DNA of 64,000 nucleotides from Streptomyces monashensis (GTDB lineage Bacteria > Actinomycetota > Actinomycetes > Streptomycetales > Streptomycetaceae): contig NZ_MLYO01000012.1 in NCBI RefSeq assembly GCF_001866665.1, positions 310,001 through 374,000 on the forward strand, read 5' to 3'. A program made the translations under genes and the position numbers. This document shows, piece by piece, positions 18,271-27,560 of this stretch; positions within the stretch are counted from its first letter, which is position 1; the number at the start of each line of letters is the position of its first letter. Under the pieces are notes generated by a model. The model worked only from the letters and a program-made list of their open reading frames with translations. It was not told where the DNA came from and ran no database searches.

Positions 18271-19116
18271 TCAGTAGCCGCCGGGCACCGGCGGATAGCC
18301 GTAGCCGGGGGCCGGGGCCTGCGGCCGGGGCGGCGCCTGGAGCTGCGGCTGGGGCTGGGGGGGCGCCGGGGGTACGGCGGCGTGGGCGTCGCGGTCGTAG
18401 AACGGGCGGGCGTTGGCCCGCATCCACATCACGACCGGGTCGTAGTCGTCGGTCATCGCGACCGTCGACACCGGCAGGCCCTCGGGGACCGCGCCGACGG
18501 ACTGCTGCATCATCGCGCGCACCGAGTCGACCGCGGCCGGGGAGGTGTCGTACACGTCCAGGCCGATCACGAGGTACGGCGCCCCGAGCGCGGGCTGCAC
18601 CCAGGCGCGGCGCAGGGAGCGCAGGGCCGGGGTGCGGTGGGCGTTCTGCGCGAGCAGGGCGTAGAACTGCGGGACCTCGATGCCGGGTTCGTCGAGCCGG
18701 AGGGGGCCGGCGGGCTGGCGGTCCAGGCCGGTGGCGATGCGGCGCAGGTCGAGCCAGGGGATGCCGACGCCGCCGCCCCGGGCGTGCGGGTTGACCCAGA
18801 GGCCGTGGTGGTCCGGGTAGAGGGTGCGGGCCACGTCGAGCCCGTCCACGACCTCGTACGAGCGGTTCCAGCCGCTGGCCGACAGTTCCTGGGCGGAGGT
18901 GACGCAGGGGGCGTAGTGGAAGCCGTCGACCTCCATCGTCCCGTACTGAGCGTCCGGGGAGCCGGCCTGGCCGTGCCACAGCAGCATCCAGACCTGGCCG
19001 GAGGAGGGGGTGGCGAGGGCACGCAGCAGGGCCTCGTAGGCGTCGTAGCGTCCGGGCGTGACCTGGCGCAGCGTGTGTTCGACGCTACCGAGGCCGCCGC
19101 TGTGGCTCGCGCTCAC
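18271..19116 (-). CDS. SseB-like protein (enhanced serine sensitivity family), copy 1
   Basis: A 281-residue soluble protein of the SseB family as annotated across Streptomyces; the name comes from an E. coli gene linked to serine sensitivity, and the molecular role is unknown. It has an N-terminal SseB domain (about residues 15-120, with VWMLLWHGQAGSPDAQYG and APCVTSAQELSASGW) and a C-terminal SseB_C-like half ending near MTDDYDPVVMWMRANARPFY. The last 35 residues are Pro/Gln-rich and probably disordered. A related gene lies upstream, suggesting an old duplication. The nearby glycine/serine catabolism cluster is suggestive only. Confidence 0.85.
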   Translation of the reverse strand: MSASHSGGLGSVEHTLRQVTPGRYDAYEALLRALATPSSGQVWMLLWHGQAGSPDAQYGTMEVDGFHYAPCVTSAQELSASGWNRSYEVVDGLDVARTLYPDHHGLWVNPHARGGGVGIPWLDLRRIATGLDRQPAGPLRLDEPGIEVPQFYALLAQNAHRTPALRSLRRAWVQPALGAPYLVIGLDVYDTSPAAVDSVRAMMQQSVGAVPEGLPVSTVAMTDDYDPVVMWMRANARPFYDRDAHAAVPPAPPQPQPQLQAPPRPQAPAPGYGYPPVPGGY

Positions 19117-19295
19117 CTTGTCGTGCCCTTCTGTTTTCCGTGCGCCGTGTTTGGAGACAGCTTAAGCGTCCACCGGCGTGCCGCCTCGGGTCCGTTCGCG
19201 GGTGCGGGTGCGTGGTGGGTTCCTCGCGCCCGCGCGGCGGGGGCGCATATCGGACACGGCCTCGCGCCCCCGGGTCGGCCGCCCCGCGTCGGCTT

Positions 19296-20087
19296 CTAGT
19301 GGCCGTACTGGTAGAAGGGCCGCACATGGCCCCGCAGCCATTCCGCCACCGGGTCGTCCGTCACGTCCAGGAGGACCAGGCTGACCGGCCAGGCGACCGG
19401 GACCCTGCCCAGGGCGCGGCCCAGGGCGTCCATCGGGAGGGTGCGCAGGTCGCCCTCCCACCGGGAGAGTTCCACGCCGACGAACATCACCGGGTCGTCC
19501 GTCTCGATGGCGGCCAGGCAGCGGCGAGCGGTGCGGACCACGCCGGTCTCGGCGAACTCCGCGGACGCGGCGGCGAGGAAGTCGACCGGGTCGTCCTGCC
19601 AGTCGGGCTCGAAGAGGCGGACCCGGCCGCCGGTGTCCGGGCCGTCGAGGGGGGTGCGGCCGGCGCGGCACAGCTCGGCCACGGCGGCCGGCGGCAGCGG
19701 TATGCCGACCAGCCCGTCCGGGTTCACCGCGAGGCCGACCTGCGCGGGCAGGCCCCGGGCGAACTCGACGGCCGGGGCGATGGTGTACCCCATGTGGGAG
19801 CCGACCGCCTGGCGCAGTTGCTCCTCCGAGCTGAAGACGGGCACATAGGCCTGGCCGTCGATCTCCAGTGTGGGCAGGTCCAGCGGGCCGCCGCCCGGGC
19901 CGCCGCCGTTGGGCAGCGGGATCCACAGGAAGCTGCGGCCGAGGACCTCGATGATCCGGCCGGCCGCGGTGGGTACGCCGAGGGAGGCCGCGAGCACCTC
20001 CTCCAGTTCGTTGCCGGGCCAACCGCCGTGCGGGTGGGGGTGCGCCTGTGCCGGGAAGTCCGCGGGAAAGTCCGCCGGGAAGTCCAT
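19296..20087 (-). CDS. SseB-like protein, copy 2
   Basis: A 263-residue paralogue of the downstream gene with the same two-part layout: an N-terminal domain with NELEEVLAASLGVP, YVPVFSSEEQLRQAV and a GLVGIPLPPAAVAEL segment, and a C-terminal half ending VTDDPVAEWLRGHVRPFYQYGH, matching the DDYDPVVMW..ARPFY ending of copy 1. There is no Pro/Gln tail here, but the N-terminus has a short DFPA repeat. It is soluble and its function is unknown. It precedes copy 1 on the same strand with a 180-base gap, so the two may have separate promoters. Confidence 0.82.
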   Translation of the reverse strand: MDFPADFPADFPAQAHPHPHGGWPGNELEEVLAASLGVPTAAGRIIEVLGRSFLWIPLPNGGGPGGGPLDLPTLEIDGQAYVPVFSSEEQLRQAVGSHMGYTIAPAVEFARGLPAQVGLAVNPDGLVGIPLPPAAVAELCRAGRTPLDGPDTGGRVRLFEPDWQDDPVDFLAAASAEFAETGVVRTARRCLAAIETDDPVMFVGVELSRWEGDLRTLPMDALGRALGRVPVAWPVSLVLLDVTDDPVAEWLRGHVRPFYQYGH

Positions 20088-20205
20088 CTGCCTACCGCCT
20101 GCTGGGAACCACTGCTGTGACCATGAAGGCTAGCGGGTTGCCGTGACGGTGCCCTCACCGTGGGAACACGATCGCCTTCCCTCCCTCCCGCTCGCCCGGC
20201 CCCCG

Positions 20206-20850
20206 TCATCCGGTGAACACGATCCGGCCCAGCGTGTCCGCCGCGGGGCGGTCCAGCAGGGTCGCCGAGCCGACGCCCGCCGGCAGCGCGCCCCGCTCGA
20301 CGGCGGCGAGCAGCCGGGCCGTCGTACGGCGGTGGCGGGCGAAGGCGTGGCGGGAGACGCCCCGGCCGCGCTCGCGCTGGCCCTCGCGGGCCGTGCCGGG
20401 GGTGACGTCGAGCAGGAGCAGGTGCAGGGTGTTGCCGCGGCGGCGGGCCTCGCGGGCGAGCCAGCCGCGCACCCAGCTCTGGGTGCCGCAGTCGTGCACG
20501 ACGACGCCCTCGCGGGTACGCAGGGCGCGGCGCAGGGCCGCGTAGTGGGCGAGGCGGACCAGGGGGCGGTAGAGCGCGTAGGGGAGGAAGCCCGGCAGGC
20601 GGGCGGCCCAGCGGTCGCGGGTGTCCTGGGAGTCGATGCGGCGGCCGGGGACCGCGCGGCGCATCAGCGTGGACTTGCCGCTGCCGGGCAGCCCCGTGAT
20701 CACCACCAGGTCCTCGCCGCGGAAGAGCAGGGCGCGCGGGCTGCGGCCGGCCCGGTCGCGCAGGTCCCGGACGACCGGGACCGGGGCGCCGCGCTGCTTC
20801 GGCACCGCGACGCCGCTGGTGACGGTGGCGTACACCGGGGTCCTGTTCAC
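20206..20850 (-). CDS. small P-loop ATPase/kinase-like protein
   Basis: A 214-residue protein from the GTG at 20850, preceded by GGGAGG at good spacing; the open frame continues upstream into the riboswitch promoter region and is not coding there. Walker A GLPGSGKST is at about residues 52-60, VVVHDCGTQSWV follows as the likely Walker B strand, and a basic helix AREGQRERGRGVSRHAFARH comes later. The layout resembles the zeta-toxin/AAA_33 class of small kinases that phosphorylate a small molecule or tRNA, but the substrate is unknown. It is divergent from the glycine riboswitch operon. Confidence 0.8.
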   Translation of the reverse strand: MNRTPVYATVTSGVAVPKQRGAPVPVVRDLRDRAGRSPRALLFRGEDLVVITGLPGSGKSTLMRRAVPGRRIDSQDTRDRWAARLPGFLPYALYRPLVRLAHYAALRRALRTREGVVVHDCGTQSWVRGWLAREARRRGNTLHLLLLDVTPGTAREGQRERGRGVSRHAFARHRRTTARLLAAVERGALPAGVGSATLLDRPAADTLGRIVFTG

Positions 20851-21020
20851 CGTGTCGGTCCTCCCCTGTCGGTTCAGTAACAGCTCTGCCCGTGAAACGT
20901 AAAGGGAAGGTAATGGACCGAGGTCGGCGGTACGGTCCGCGTGCTGCCACAGACCGGTTACAAAAGCCCGCTCGGCGTGCGATGATGTGGCCGCCAACTG
21001 CATACCGGCCGCTTGAATCC

Positions 21021-21130
21021 GCGCGGGAGAGTCCCCAGCAGCTGCGCTGGGGCGCCGAAGGAGCAAGTCCCTCCCTTGAATCTCTCAGGCCCCGTTACCG
21101 CGCGGGCGAGGCACATCTGAAAAGCGGGCC
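21021..21130 (+). ncRNA. glycine riboswitch, first aptamer
   Basis: GCGGGAGAGTCCCC at 21023-21036 opens the aptamer, GCCGAAGGAGCAAGTCC at 21053-21069 is the conserved core, and CTCTCAGGCCCCG (21082-21094) plus GGCACATCTGAAAAGC complete it. Together with the second aptamer this is the tandem architecture of gcvT-associated glycine riboswitches, which usually turn expression on when glycine is high. Confidence 0.92.
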
Positions 21131-21225
21131 GCTGCGACAGTGGCTCCACCCAAGGTGCAAGCCGTGATCGTCCCTGTGGCGGTCCTGGCGAACCTCTCAG
21201 GTTCCGATGACAGATGGGGAGGAAC
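21131..21225 (+). ncRNA. glycine riboswitch, second aptamer and expression platform
   Basis: Immediately after the first aptamer, CCACCCAAGGTGCAAGCC (about 21145-21162) and AACCTCTCAGGTTCCGATGACAGATGGGGAGG (21190-21221) repeat the glycine aptamer core. GAGG near the 3' end would pair within P1, offering control near the gcvT leader. An ATG at 21207 lies inside this structure and is not the gcvT start. Confidence 0.88.
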
Positions 21226-21266
21226 ATTCCTCGCCCGTCCTGTCTGTCCTGGGAGACGACCGACCG

Positions 21267-22385
21267 ATGAGCAGCACTGAACTCCGTCACACCGCGCTCG
21301 ATGCCGTGCATCGCTCGCTCGGTGCGACGATGACCGACTTCGCCGGCTGGGACATGCCCCTGCGCTACGGCTCCGAGCGCGACGAGCACCTCGCGGTGCG
21401 GACCCGGGCAGGCCTGTTCGACCTCTCCCACATGGGCGAGATCACGGTGACCGGCGCCGAGGCCGCCGCCCTGCTGGACTTCGCCCTGGTCGGCAACATC
21501 GCCTCCGTCGGTGTCGGCCGCGCCCGCTACACCATGATCTGCCGGGCCGACGGCGGCATCCTGGACGACCTGATCGTCTACCGGCTCGCCGAGACCGAGT
21601 ACATGGTCGTGGCCAACGCCTCCAACGCCCAGGTGGTGCTGGACGCCCTCGCCGAGCGCGCCGCCGGCTTCGACGCCGAGGTCCGCGACGACCGGGACGC
21701 CTACGCGCTGATCGCCGTCCAGGGTCCGGAGTCCCCCGGCATCCTGAAGTCCCTCACCGACGCCGACCTGGACGGTCTGAAGTACTACGCCGGCCTGCCC
21801 GGCACGGTCGCCGGTGTCCCCGCCCTGATCGCCCGCACCGGCTACACCGGCGAGGACGGCTTCGAGCTGTTCGTGAAGCCCGAGCACGCCGTGCGGCTGT
21901 GGCAGGCGCTGACCGCGGCCGGCGAGGGCGTCGGCCTGGTCCCGTGCGGCCTGTCCTGCCGCGACACCCTGCGCCTGGAGGCGGGCATGCCGCTGTACGG
22001 GCACGAGCTGAGCACCTCGCTCACCCCCTTCGACGCCGGTCTCGGCCGCGTGGTCAAGTTCGAGAAGGACGGCGACTTTGTCGGGCGCGAGGCGCTCGCG
22101 CAGGCCGCCGAGCGCGCCGCCTCCGAGCCTCCGCGGGTGCTCGTCGGGCTGATCGCCGAGGGCCGCCGCGTCCCGCGCGCCGGGTACGCCGTCGTCGCCG
22201 GCGGCCGGGTGATCGGCGAGGTCACCTCCGGCGCCCCCTCCCCCACCCTGGGCAAGCCGATCGCCATGGCCTACGTCGACGCGGCCCACGCGGCGTCCGG
22301 CACCGAGGGCGTCGGCGTGGACATCCGAGGCAGCCACGAGCCGTACGAGGTCGTGGCGCTGCCGTTCTACAAGCGCCAGAAGTAG
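21267..22385 (+). CDS. gcvT: glycine cleavage system aminomethyltransferase (T protein)
   Basis: GcvT takes the aminomethyl group from the lipoyl H protein and transfers it to tetrahydrofolate, releasing ammonia. The 372-residue product starts at the ATG at 21267 after GGGAGA; an upstream ATG at 21207 lies in the riboswitch. Family marks include GWDMPLRYG near residues 28-36, FDLSHMGEI near 52-60, the RTGYTGEDGFELF folate-site motif near 190-202 and LRLEAGMPLYGHEL. It is the first gene of the glycine riboswitch operon, with gcvH and glyA following. gcvP is not nearby and must be elsewhere. Confidence 0.97.
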   Translation: MSSTELRHTALDAVHRSLGATMTDFAGWDMPLRYGSERDEHLAVRTRAGLFDLSHMGEITVTGAEAAALLDFALVGNIASVGVGRARYTMICRADGGILDDLIVYRLAETEYMVVANASNAQVVLDALAERAAGFDAEVRDDRDAYALIAVQGPESPGILKSLTDADLDGLKYYAGLPGTVAGVPALIARTGYTGEDGFELFVKPEHAVRLWQALTAAGEGVGLVPCGLSCRDTLRLEAGMPLYGHELSTSLTPFDAGLGRVVKFEKDGDFVGREALAQAAERAASEPPRVLVGLIAEGRRVPRAGYAVVAGGRVIGEVTSGAPSPTLGKPIAMAYVDAAHAASGTEGVGVDIRGSHEPYEVVALPFYKRQK

Positions 22386-22500
22386 AGACTGGGCGCGGAA
22401 CGTCCATCTGACGTGACCCTGCGCACATTCCCCTGCCCGGCAGCAGATCCAGCTGTCCCCCCTTCATCAGCACTCCCGCGCGTACAGGAGAATTCAGGCC

Positions 22501-22890
22501 ATGAACAACCCCCAGCAGCTGCGCTACAGCAAGGAGCACGAGTGGCTGTCGGCCGCCGACGCGGACGGCGTCGCGACGGTCGGCATCACCGAGTTCGCGG
22601 CCAACGCGCTCGGCGATGTGGTCTTCGCCCAGCTCCCTGAGGTCGGTGCCGCCGTGACCGCGGGTGACTCCTGCGGCGAACTGGAGTCGACCAAGTCGGT
22701 CTCCGACCTGTACTCCCCGGTCACCGGCGAGGTCGTCGAGGCCAACCAGGACGTCGTCGACGACCCGTCGCTCGTGAACTCGGCCCCCTTCGAGGGCGGC
22801 TGGCTCTTCAAGGTCCGCGTCTCGGCCGAGCCGGCGGACCTGATGAGCACCGACGAGTACACCGCCTTCACCGCCGGCGAGGAGTCGTAA
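22501..22890 (+). CDS. gcvH: glycine cleavage system H protein
   Basis: A 129-residue lipoyl carrier that shuttles the aminomethyl intermediate between the P, T and L proteins. Lys65 in [14 protein letters not shown] is the lipoylation site. KEHEWL near residue 11 and the [22 protein letters not shown] stretch are characteristic. An AGGAG ribosome site sits about 10 bases before the ATG. It follows gcvT by 115 bases and is four bases ahead of glyA. Confidence 0.97.
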   Translation: MNNPQQLRYSKEHEWLSAADADGVATVGITEFAANALGDVVFAQLPEVGAAVTAGDSCGELESTKSVSDLYSPVTGEVVEANQDVVDDPSLVNSAPFEGGWLFKVRVSAEPADLMSTDEYTAFTAGEES

Positions 22891-22894
22891 CCGT

Positions 22895-24160
22895 ATGTCC
22901 GTCCTGAACACGTCCCTGCACGAGCTGGACCCGGAGATCGCCGCCGCGGTCGACGCGGAGCTCGTCCGCCAGCAGTCCACGCTGGAGATGATCGCCTCCG
23001 AGAACTTCGCGCCGCTCGCGGTGATGGAGGCACAGGGTTCGGTCCTCACCAACAAGTACGCCGAGGGCTACCCGGGCCGCCGCTACTACGGCGGCTGCGA
23101 GCACGTCGACGTCGCCGAGCAGATCGCCATCGATCGGATCAAGGAGCTGTTCGGCGCCGAGTACGCCAACGTCCAGCCCCACTCCGGCGCCTCCGCCAAC
23201 CAGGCGGCCCTGTTCGCCCTCGCCCAGCCCGGGGACACCATCCTCGGCCTGGACCTGGCGCACGGCGGCCACCTGACCCACGGCATGCGCCTGAACTTCT
23301 CCGGCAAGCAGTTCAACGTGGTCGCCTACCACGTGGACGAGGCGACCGGCCTGGTCGACATGGCCGAGCTGGAGCGGCTCGCCAAGGAGCACCGCCCGAA
23401 GGTGATCATCGCCGGCTGGTCGGCGTACCCGCGGCAGCTGGACTTCGCCGAGTTCCGCCGGATCGCCGACGAGGTCGAGGCGTACCTGTGGGTCGACATG
23501 GCGCACTTCGCCGGTCTGGTCGCGGCCGGGCTGCACCCGAACCCGGTCGAGCACGCGGACGTGGTCACCTCGACCACCCACAAGACGCTCGGCGGGCCGC
23601 GCGGCGGCATCATCCTCGCCAGGCAGGCCTTCGCGAAGAAGCTGAACTCCTCGGTCTTCCCGGGCTTCCAGGGCGGCCCCCTGGAGCACGTGATCGCGGC
23701 CAAGGCGGTCTCCTTCAAGGTCGCCGCCTCGGAGGAGTTCAAGGAGCGCCAGCGCCGTACGGTGGACGGTGCCCGCATCCTCGCCGAGCGCCTGACCGCG
23801 GCGGACGCCCGCGAGGCCGGGGTGAACGTGCTCTCCGGCGGTACGGACGTGCACCTGATCCTCGTCGACCTGCGCGCGTCCGAGCTGGACGGCCAGCAGG
23901 CCGAGGACCGGCTCCACGAGGTCGGCATCACGGTCAACCGCAACGCCGTCCCGAACGACCCGCGCCCCCCGATGGTCACCTCGGGCCTGCGGATCGGCAC
24001 CCCCGCCCTCGCGACCCGCGGTTTCACGGCCGAGGACTTCGCCGAGGTCGCCGACGTGATCGCGCAGGCGCTCAAGCCGTCCTACGACGCGCAGGCCCTG
24101 AAGGCGCGCGTGAAGGCGCTCGCCGACAAGCACCCGCTGTACCCGGGTCTGAACAAGTAA
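22895..24160 (+). CDS. glyA: serine hydroxymethyltransferase
   Basis: PLP enzyme interconverting glycine plus methylene-tetrahydrofolate with serine. The 421-residue length is typical. Lys230 in [13 protein letters not shown] is the PLP lysine, ASENF at about residues 30-34, [15 protein letters not shown] near 50-64 and the HSGASAN loop are conserved. Its place directly behind gcvT and gcvH (4-base gap after gcvH) means glycine broken down by the cleavage system supplies the one-carbon unit used here to make serine from a second glycine, feeding sdaA. Confidence 0.98.
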   Translation: MSVLNTSLHELDPEIAAAVDAELVRQQSTLEMIASENFAPLAVMEAQGSVLTNKYAEGYPGRRYYGGCEHVDVAEQIAIDRIKELFGAEYANVQPHSGASANQAALFALAQPGDTILGLDLAHGGHLTHGMRLNFSGKQFNVVAYHVDEATGLVDMAELERLAKEHRPKVIIAGWSAYPRQLDFAEFRRIADEVEAYLWVDMAHFAGLVAAGLHPNPVEHADVVTSTTHKTLGGPRGGIILARQAFAKKLNSSVFPGFQGGPLEHVIAAKAVSFKVAASEEFKERQRRTVDGARILAERLTAADAREAGVNVLSGGTDVHLILVDLRASELDGQQAEDRLHEVGITVNRNAVPNDPRPPMVTSGLRIGTPALATRGFTAEDFAEVADVIAQALKPSYDAQALKARVKALADKHPLYPGLNK

Positions 24161-24173
24161 GACACCTTTCGCG

Positions 24174-24225
24174 GGGCACCGCGCACACTGGAGTACGGAC
24201 CGACGTACCGGCGTGCGCGGTGCCC
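24174..24225 (+). promoter_or_regulatory. long imperfect hairpin between glyA and sdaA
   Basis: GGGCACCGCGCAC (24174-24186) and GTGCGCGGTGCCC (24213-24225) form a 13-base-pair perfect stem. The intervening loop contains a further GTACG/CGTAC inverted repeat (about 24193-24208). It could be a terminator or attenuator that uncouples sdaA from the riboswitch operon. Confidence 0.75.
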
Positions 24226-24276
24226 GCGCCCCCTGTACCACCGTTTTCGCTTCACCCCCGTCTTGAGGAGTCGTCC

Positions 24277-25659
<1,383 letters not shown>

Positions 25660-25660
25660 G

Positions 25661-27490
25661 GTGAACCGCGTGACAGGTGGGGTGGCAGCGGGTGGAGTGA
25701 CGGGTGGGGCGGCGCGCATCCGGGTGCGGGTGCCGGTGGGCGCGGACGCGGAGCGCTGGGTCACCCGGGTCGGCTGCCGCCGGGTCCTGTTCGTCGTGCA
25801 CAACGTGACGTCGGCGACGCGACTGCTGGACGTCCTCCCGCTGTTCTCCGGCGACCTGCGCGTGCAGATGTTCGCCACCTGCACGGGCTCGTCCCCGTTC
25901 CTGGCCGGGGTACCCGAGCTGCTGGCGCGGGCGGGGCTGCCGGTCCTGCCCTGGGAGCAGGCCAGGGAGACGCCGTTCGACCTGGCCGTGTCGGCCAGCT
26001 ACGGCGGTGAACTGGCGGCCGTGCAGGGCAAGTTGGCGGTGTTGTCGCACGGGGTGGGATACAATAAGAGGCTCGCAACACCGGACAACACCGGACAACA
26101 CCGGACAACACCGGTCTTCGGGCTGTCGCCCGACTGGCTCCTCGCCGACGGACGCCCCCTCGCCGACGCCACCGTCCTCTCCCATCCGGAACAGCTGGAC
26201 CGGCTGCGCTCGGCCTGCCCCGAGGCGGCGCCCACGGCGGTCCTCGCCGGTGACCCCTGCTACGACCGCATCCTCGCCGCGCTGCCCCAACGCGCCCGCT
26301 ACCGCCGGGCGTTGGGCGTCGGCCCCGGTCAGCGGCTGGTCGTCGTCAGCTCCACCTGGGCCGCCCGCTCCCTCTTCGGCGGAGCCGCCGAGCCGGCGGC
26401 GGACGATCTGCTGCCCTGGCTGCTGTCCCGCCTCTCGGCGGAGCTGCCGGCCGACGAGTACCGGACCGTCGCGGTCCTGCATCCGAACATCTGGTACGGC
26501 CACGGGCCCGGCCAGGTCCGCGCCTGGCTGGACAACGCGCGCCGGGCCGGCCTCGACACGATCGACCCCCTCGACGGCTGGCGCCAGGCCCTGATCGCCG
26601 CCGACTGCGTCCTCGGCGACCACTCCAGCGTCACCTACTACGCCGCCTCCCTCGGCATCCCCGTCCTCCTCGGCGCCTTCCCCCAGCAGGACCTCGACCC
26701 GCTCTCCCCGGTCGCCGCCCTCGGCCGTACGGCTCCGCGCCTGGTGCGCCGGGCCGGCCTGCGCGCCCAGATCGAGGAGACCGTCACCGCGCACGACCCC
26801 GCCCGGTACAAGAAGCTCGCGGAGCAGACCAGTTCGGCGCCGGGAGAGTCGGCCGCCCTGCTGCGGCGCCTGTTCTACGGCCTCATGGACCTGCCCGAGC
26901 ACGAGGGGCATCCGGCGCTGCTCGACCCGCTGCCGCTGCCGCCGTACCTGCCCGCCCGCCGTACCGCCCCGGTCCGCGTGCTCACGGGCGGCGTCGGCAC
27001 GGATCCGCCGGAGGTCGGCGTCGTCCGGTACGCCGTCGTCGGTGACGGGCCCGACCCGACGGACGCCCCGGGGGTGCGCTGCGACGGGGCGCACACGGTG
27101 GTCGACGAGGAGACCCGGGAGGCTGGCCGGCTGCGCGTCGCCGACGTCGTCGTACGGTACGCGGCCGCGGACGACCCCCGTCTCGGGCCGCCGGCCGCCT
27201 GGACGGCGGAGGCGCTCGACCGTTACCCGTACTGCGGACTGGTCGCCTACGTCGACGGGCCGGACCGCTGCGTCGTCCGCACCCGCGCCGGCGACCTCGT
27301 ACGGCTGACCGCCGCCGCGGGCCCCGACGGACAGGCCGACCTGTGCGATCCCGCCGCCTACGCCTCCGCGCTGCACGCCTGGCTCACCAGCGGCCGGGGC
27401 CTGGCCGGGGCCGTGCCCACGATCACCGTCCGCACGGGCGGGACGGCACACCGCGTCGCGGTGGAACCCCTCGGCCCTGGAGCACCGTGA
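25661..27490 (+). CDS. GT-B-like transferase, CDP-glycerol glycerophosphotransferase-type fold (function unknown)
   Basis: A protein of up to 609 residues. The start is uncertain: the first candidate GTG, at 25661, almost touches the sdaA stop; others follow within 40 bases. The middle shows a two-Rossmann layout: LSHGVGYNK near residues 128-136 (like the HGxxxK loop of TagF-type transferases), VVVSSTWAARSL near 228, VLHPNIWYGHGPGQ near 269 and ADCVLGDHSSVTYYAASLGIPV near 316, matching the DxSS motif of that group. The C-terminal 170 residues are a separate unrecognised domain. A four-unit 10-bp repeat lies in the coding sequence near residue 142. Donor, acceptor and role are unknown. Confidence 0.6.
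   Translation: MNRVTGGVAAGGVTGGAARIRVRVPVGADAERWVTRVGCRRVLFVVHNVTSATRLLDVLPLFSGDLRVQMFATCTGSSPFLAGVPELLARAGLPVLPWEQARETPFDLAVSASYGGELAAVQGKLAVLSHGVGYNKRLATPDNTGQHRTTPVFGLSPDWLLADGRPLADATVLSHPEQLDRLRSACPEAAPTAVLAGDPCYDRILAALPQRARYRRALGVGPGQRLVVVSSTWAARSLFGGAAEPAADDLLPWLLSRLSAELPADEYRTVAVLHPNIWYGHGPGQVRAWLDNARRAGLDTIDPLDGWRQALIAADCVLGDHSSVTYYAASLGIPVLLGAFPQQDLDPLSPVAALGRTAPRLVRRAGLRAQIEETVTAHDPARYKKLAEQTSSAPGESAALLRRLFYGLMDLPEHEGHPALLDPLPLPPYLPARRTAPVRVLTGGVGTDPPEVGVVRYAVVGDGPDPTDAPGVRCDGAHTVVDEETREAGRLRVADVVVRYAAADDPRLGPPAAWTAEALDRYPYCGLVAYVDGPDRCVVRTRAGDLVRLTAAAGPDGQADLCDPAAYASALHAWLTSGRGLAGAVPTITVRTGGTAHRVAVEPLGPGAP
26076..26115 (+). repeat. 10-bp tandem repeat inside the GT-B-like gene
   Basis: Four head-to-tail copies of CAACACCGGA (the fourth ends in T) at 26076-26085, 26086-26095, 26096-26105 and 26106-26115. 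They encode the odd segment NTGQHRTTP. The unit length is not a multiple of three, so gain or loss of one copy shifts the frame. Composition here is AT-richer than the flanks (AATAAG just upstream). Confidence 0.95.
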
Positions 27491-27560
27491 GCCGGAGCCG
27501 GGATCCCGGGGACCCGCCGTCGAACGGCTCCGCGGGCGCACCGCGATCCGGGGCACGGGG

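Noticed and set aside
21207..21266. Upstream ATG for gcvT at 21207
   Set aside because: It lies in the second glycine aptamer; 21267 has a ribosome site and family-typical start.
23488..24276. Plus-strand frame joined upstream to sdaA
   Set aside because: Shadow of glyA; real sdaA starts at the GTG at 24277 after GAGGAG.
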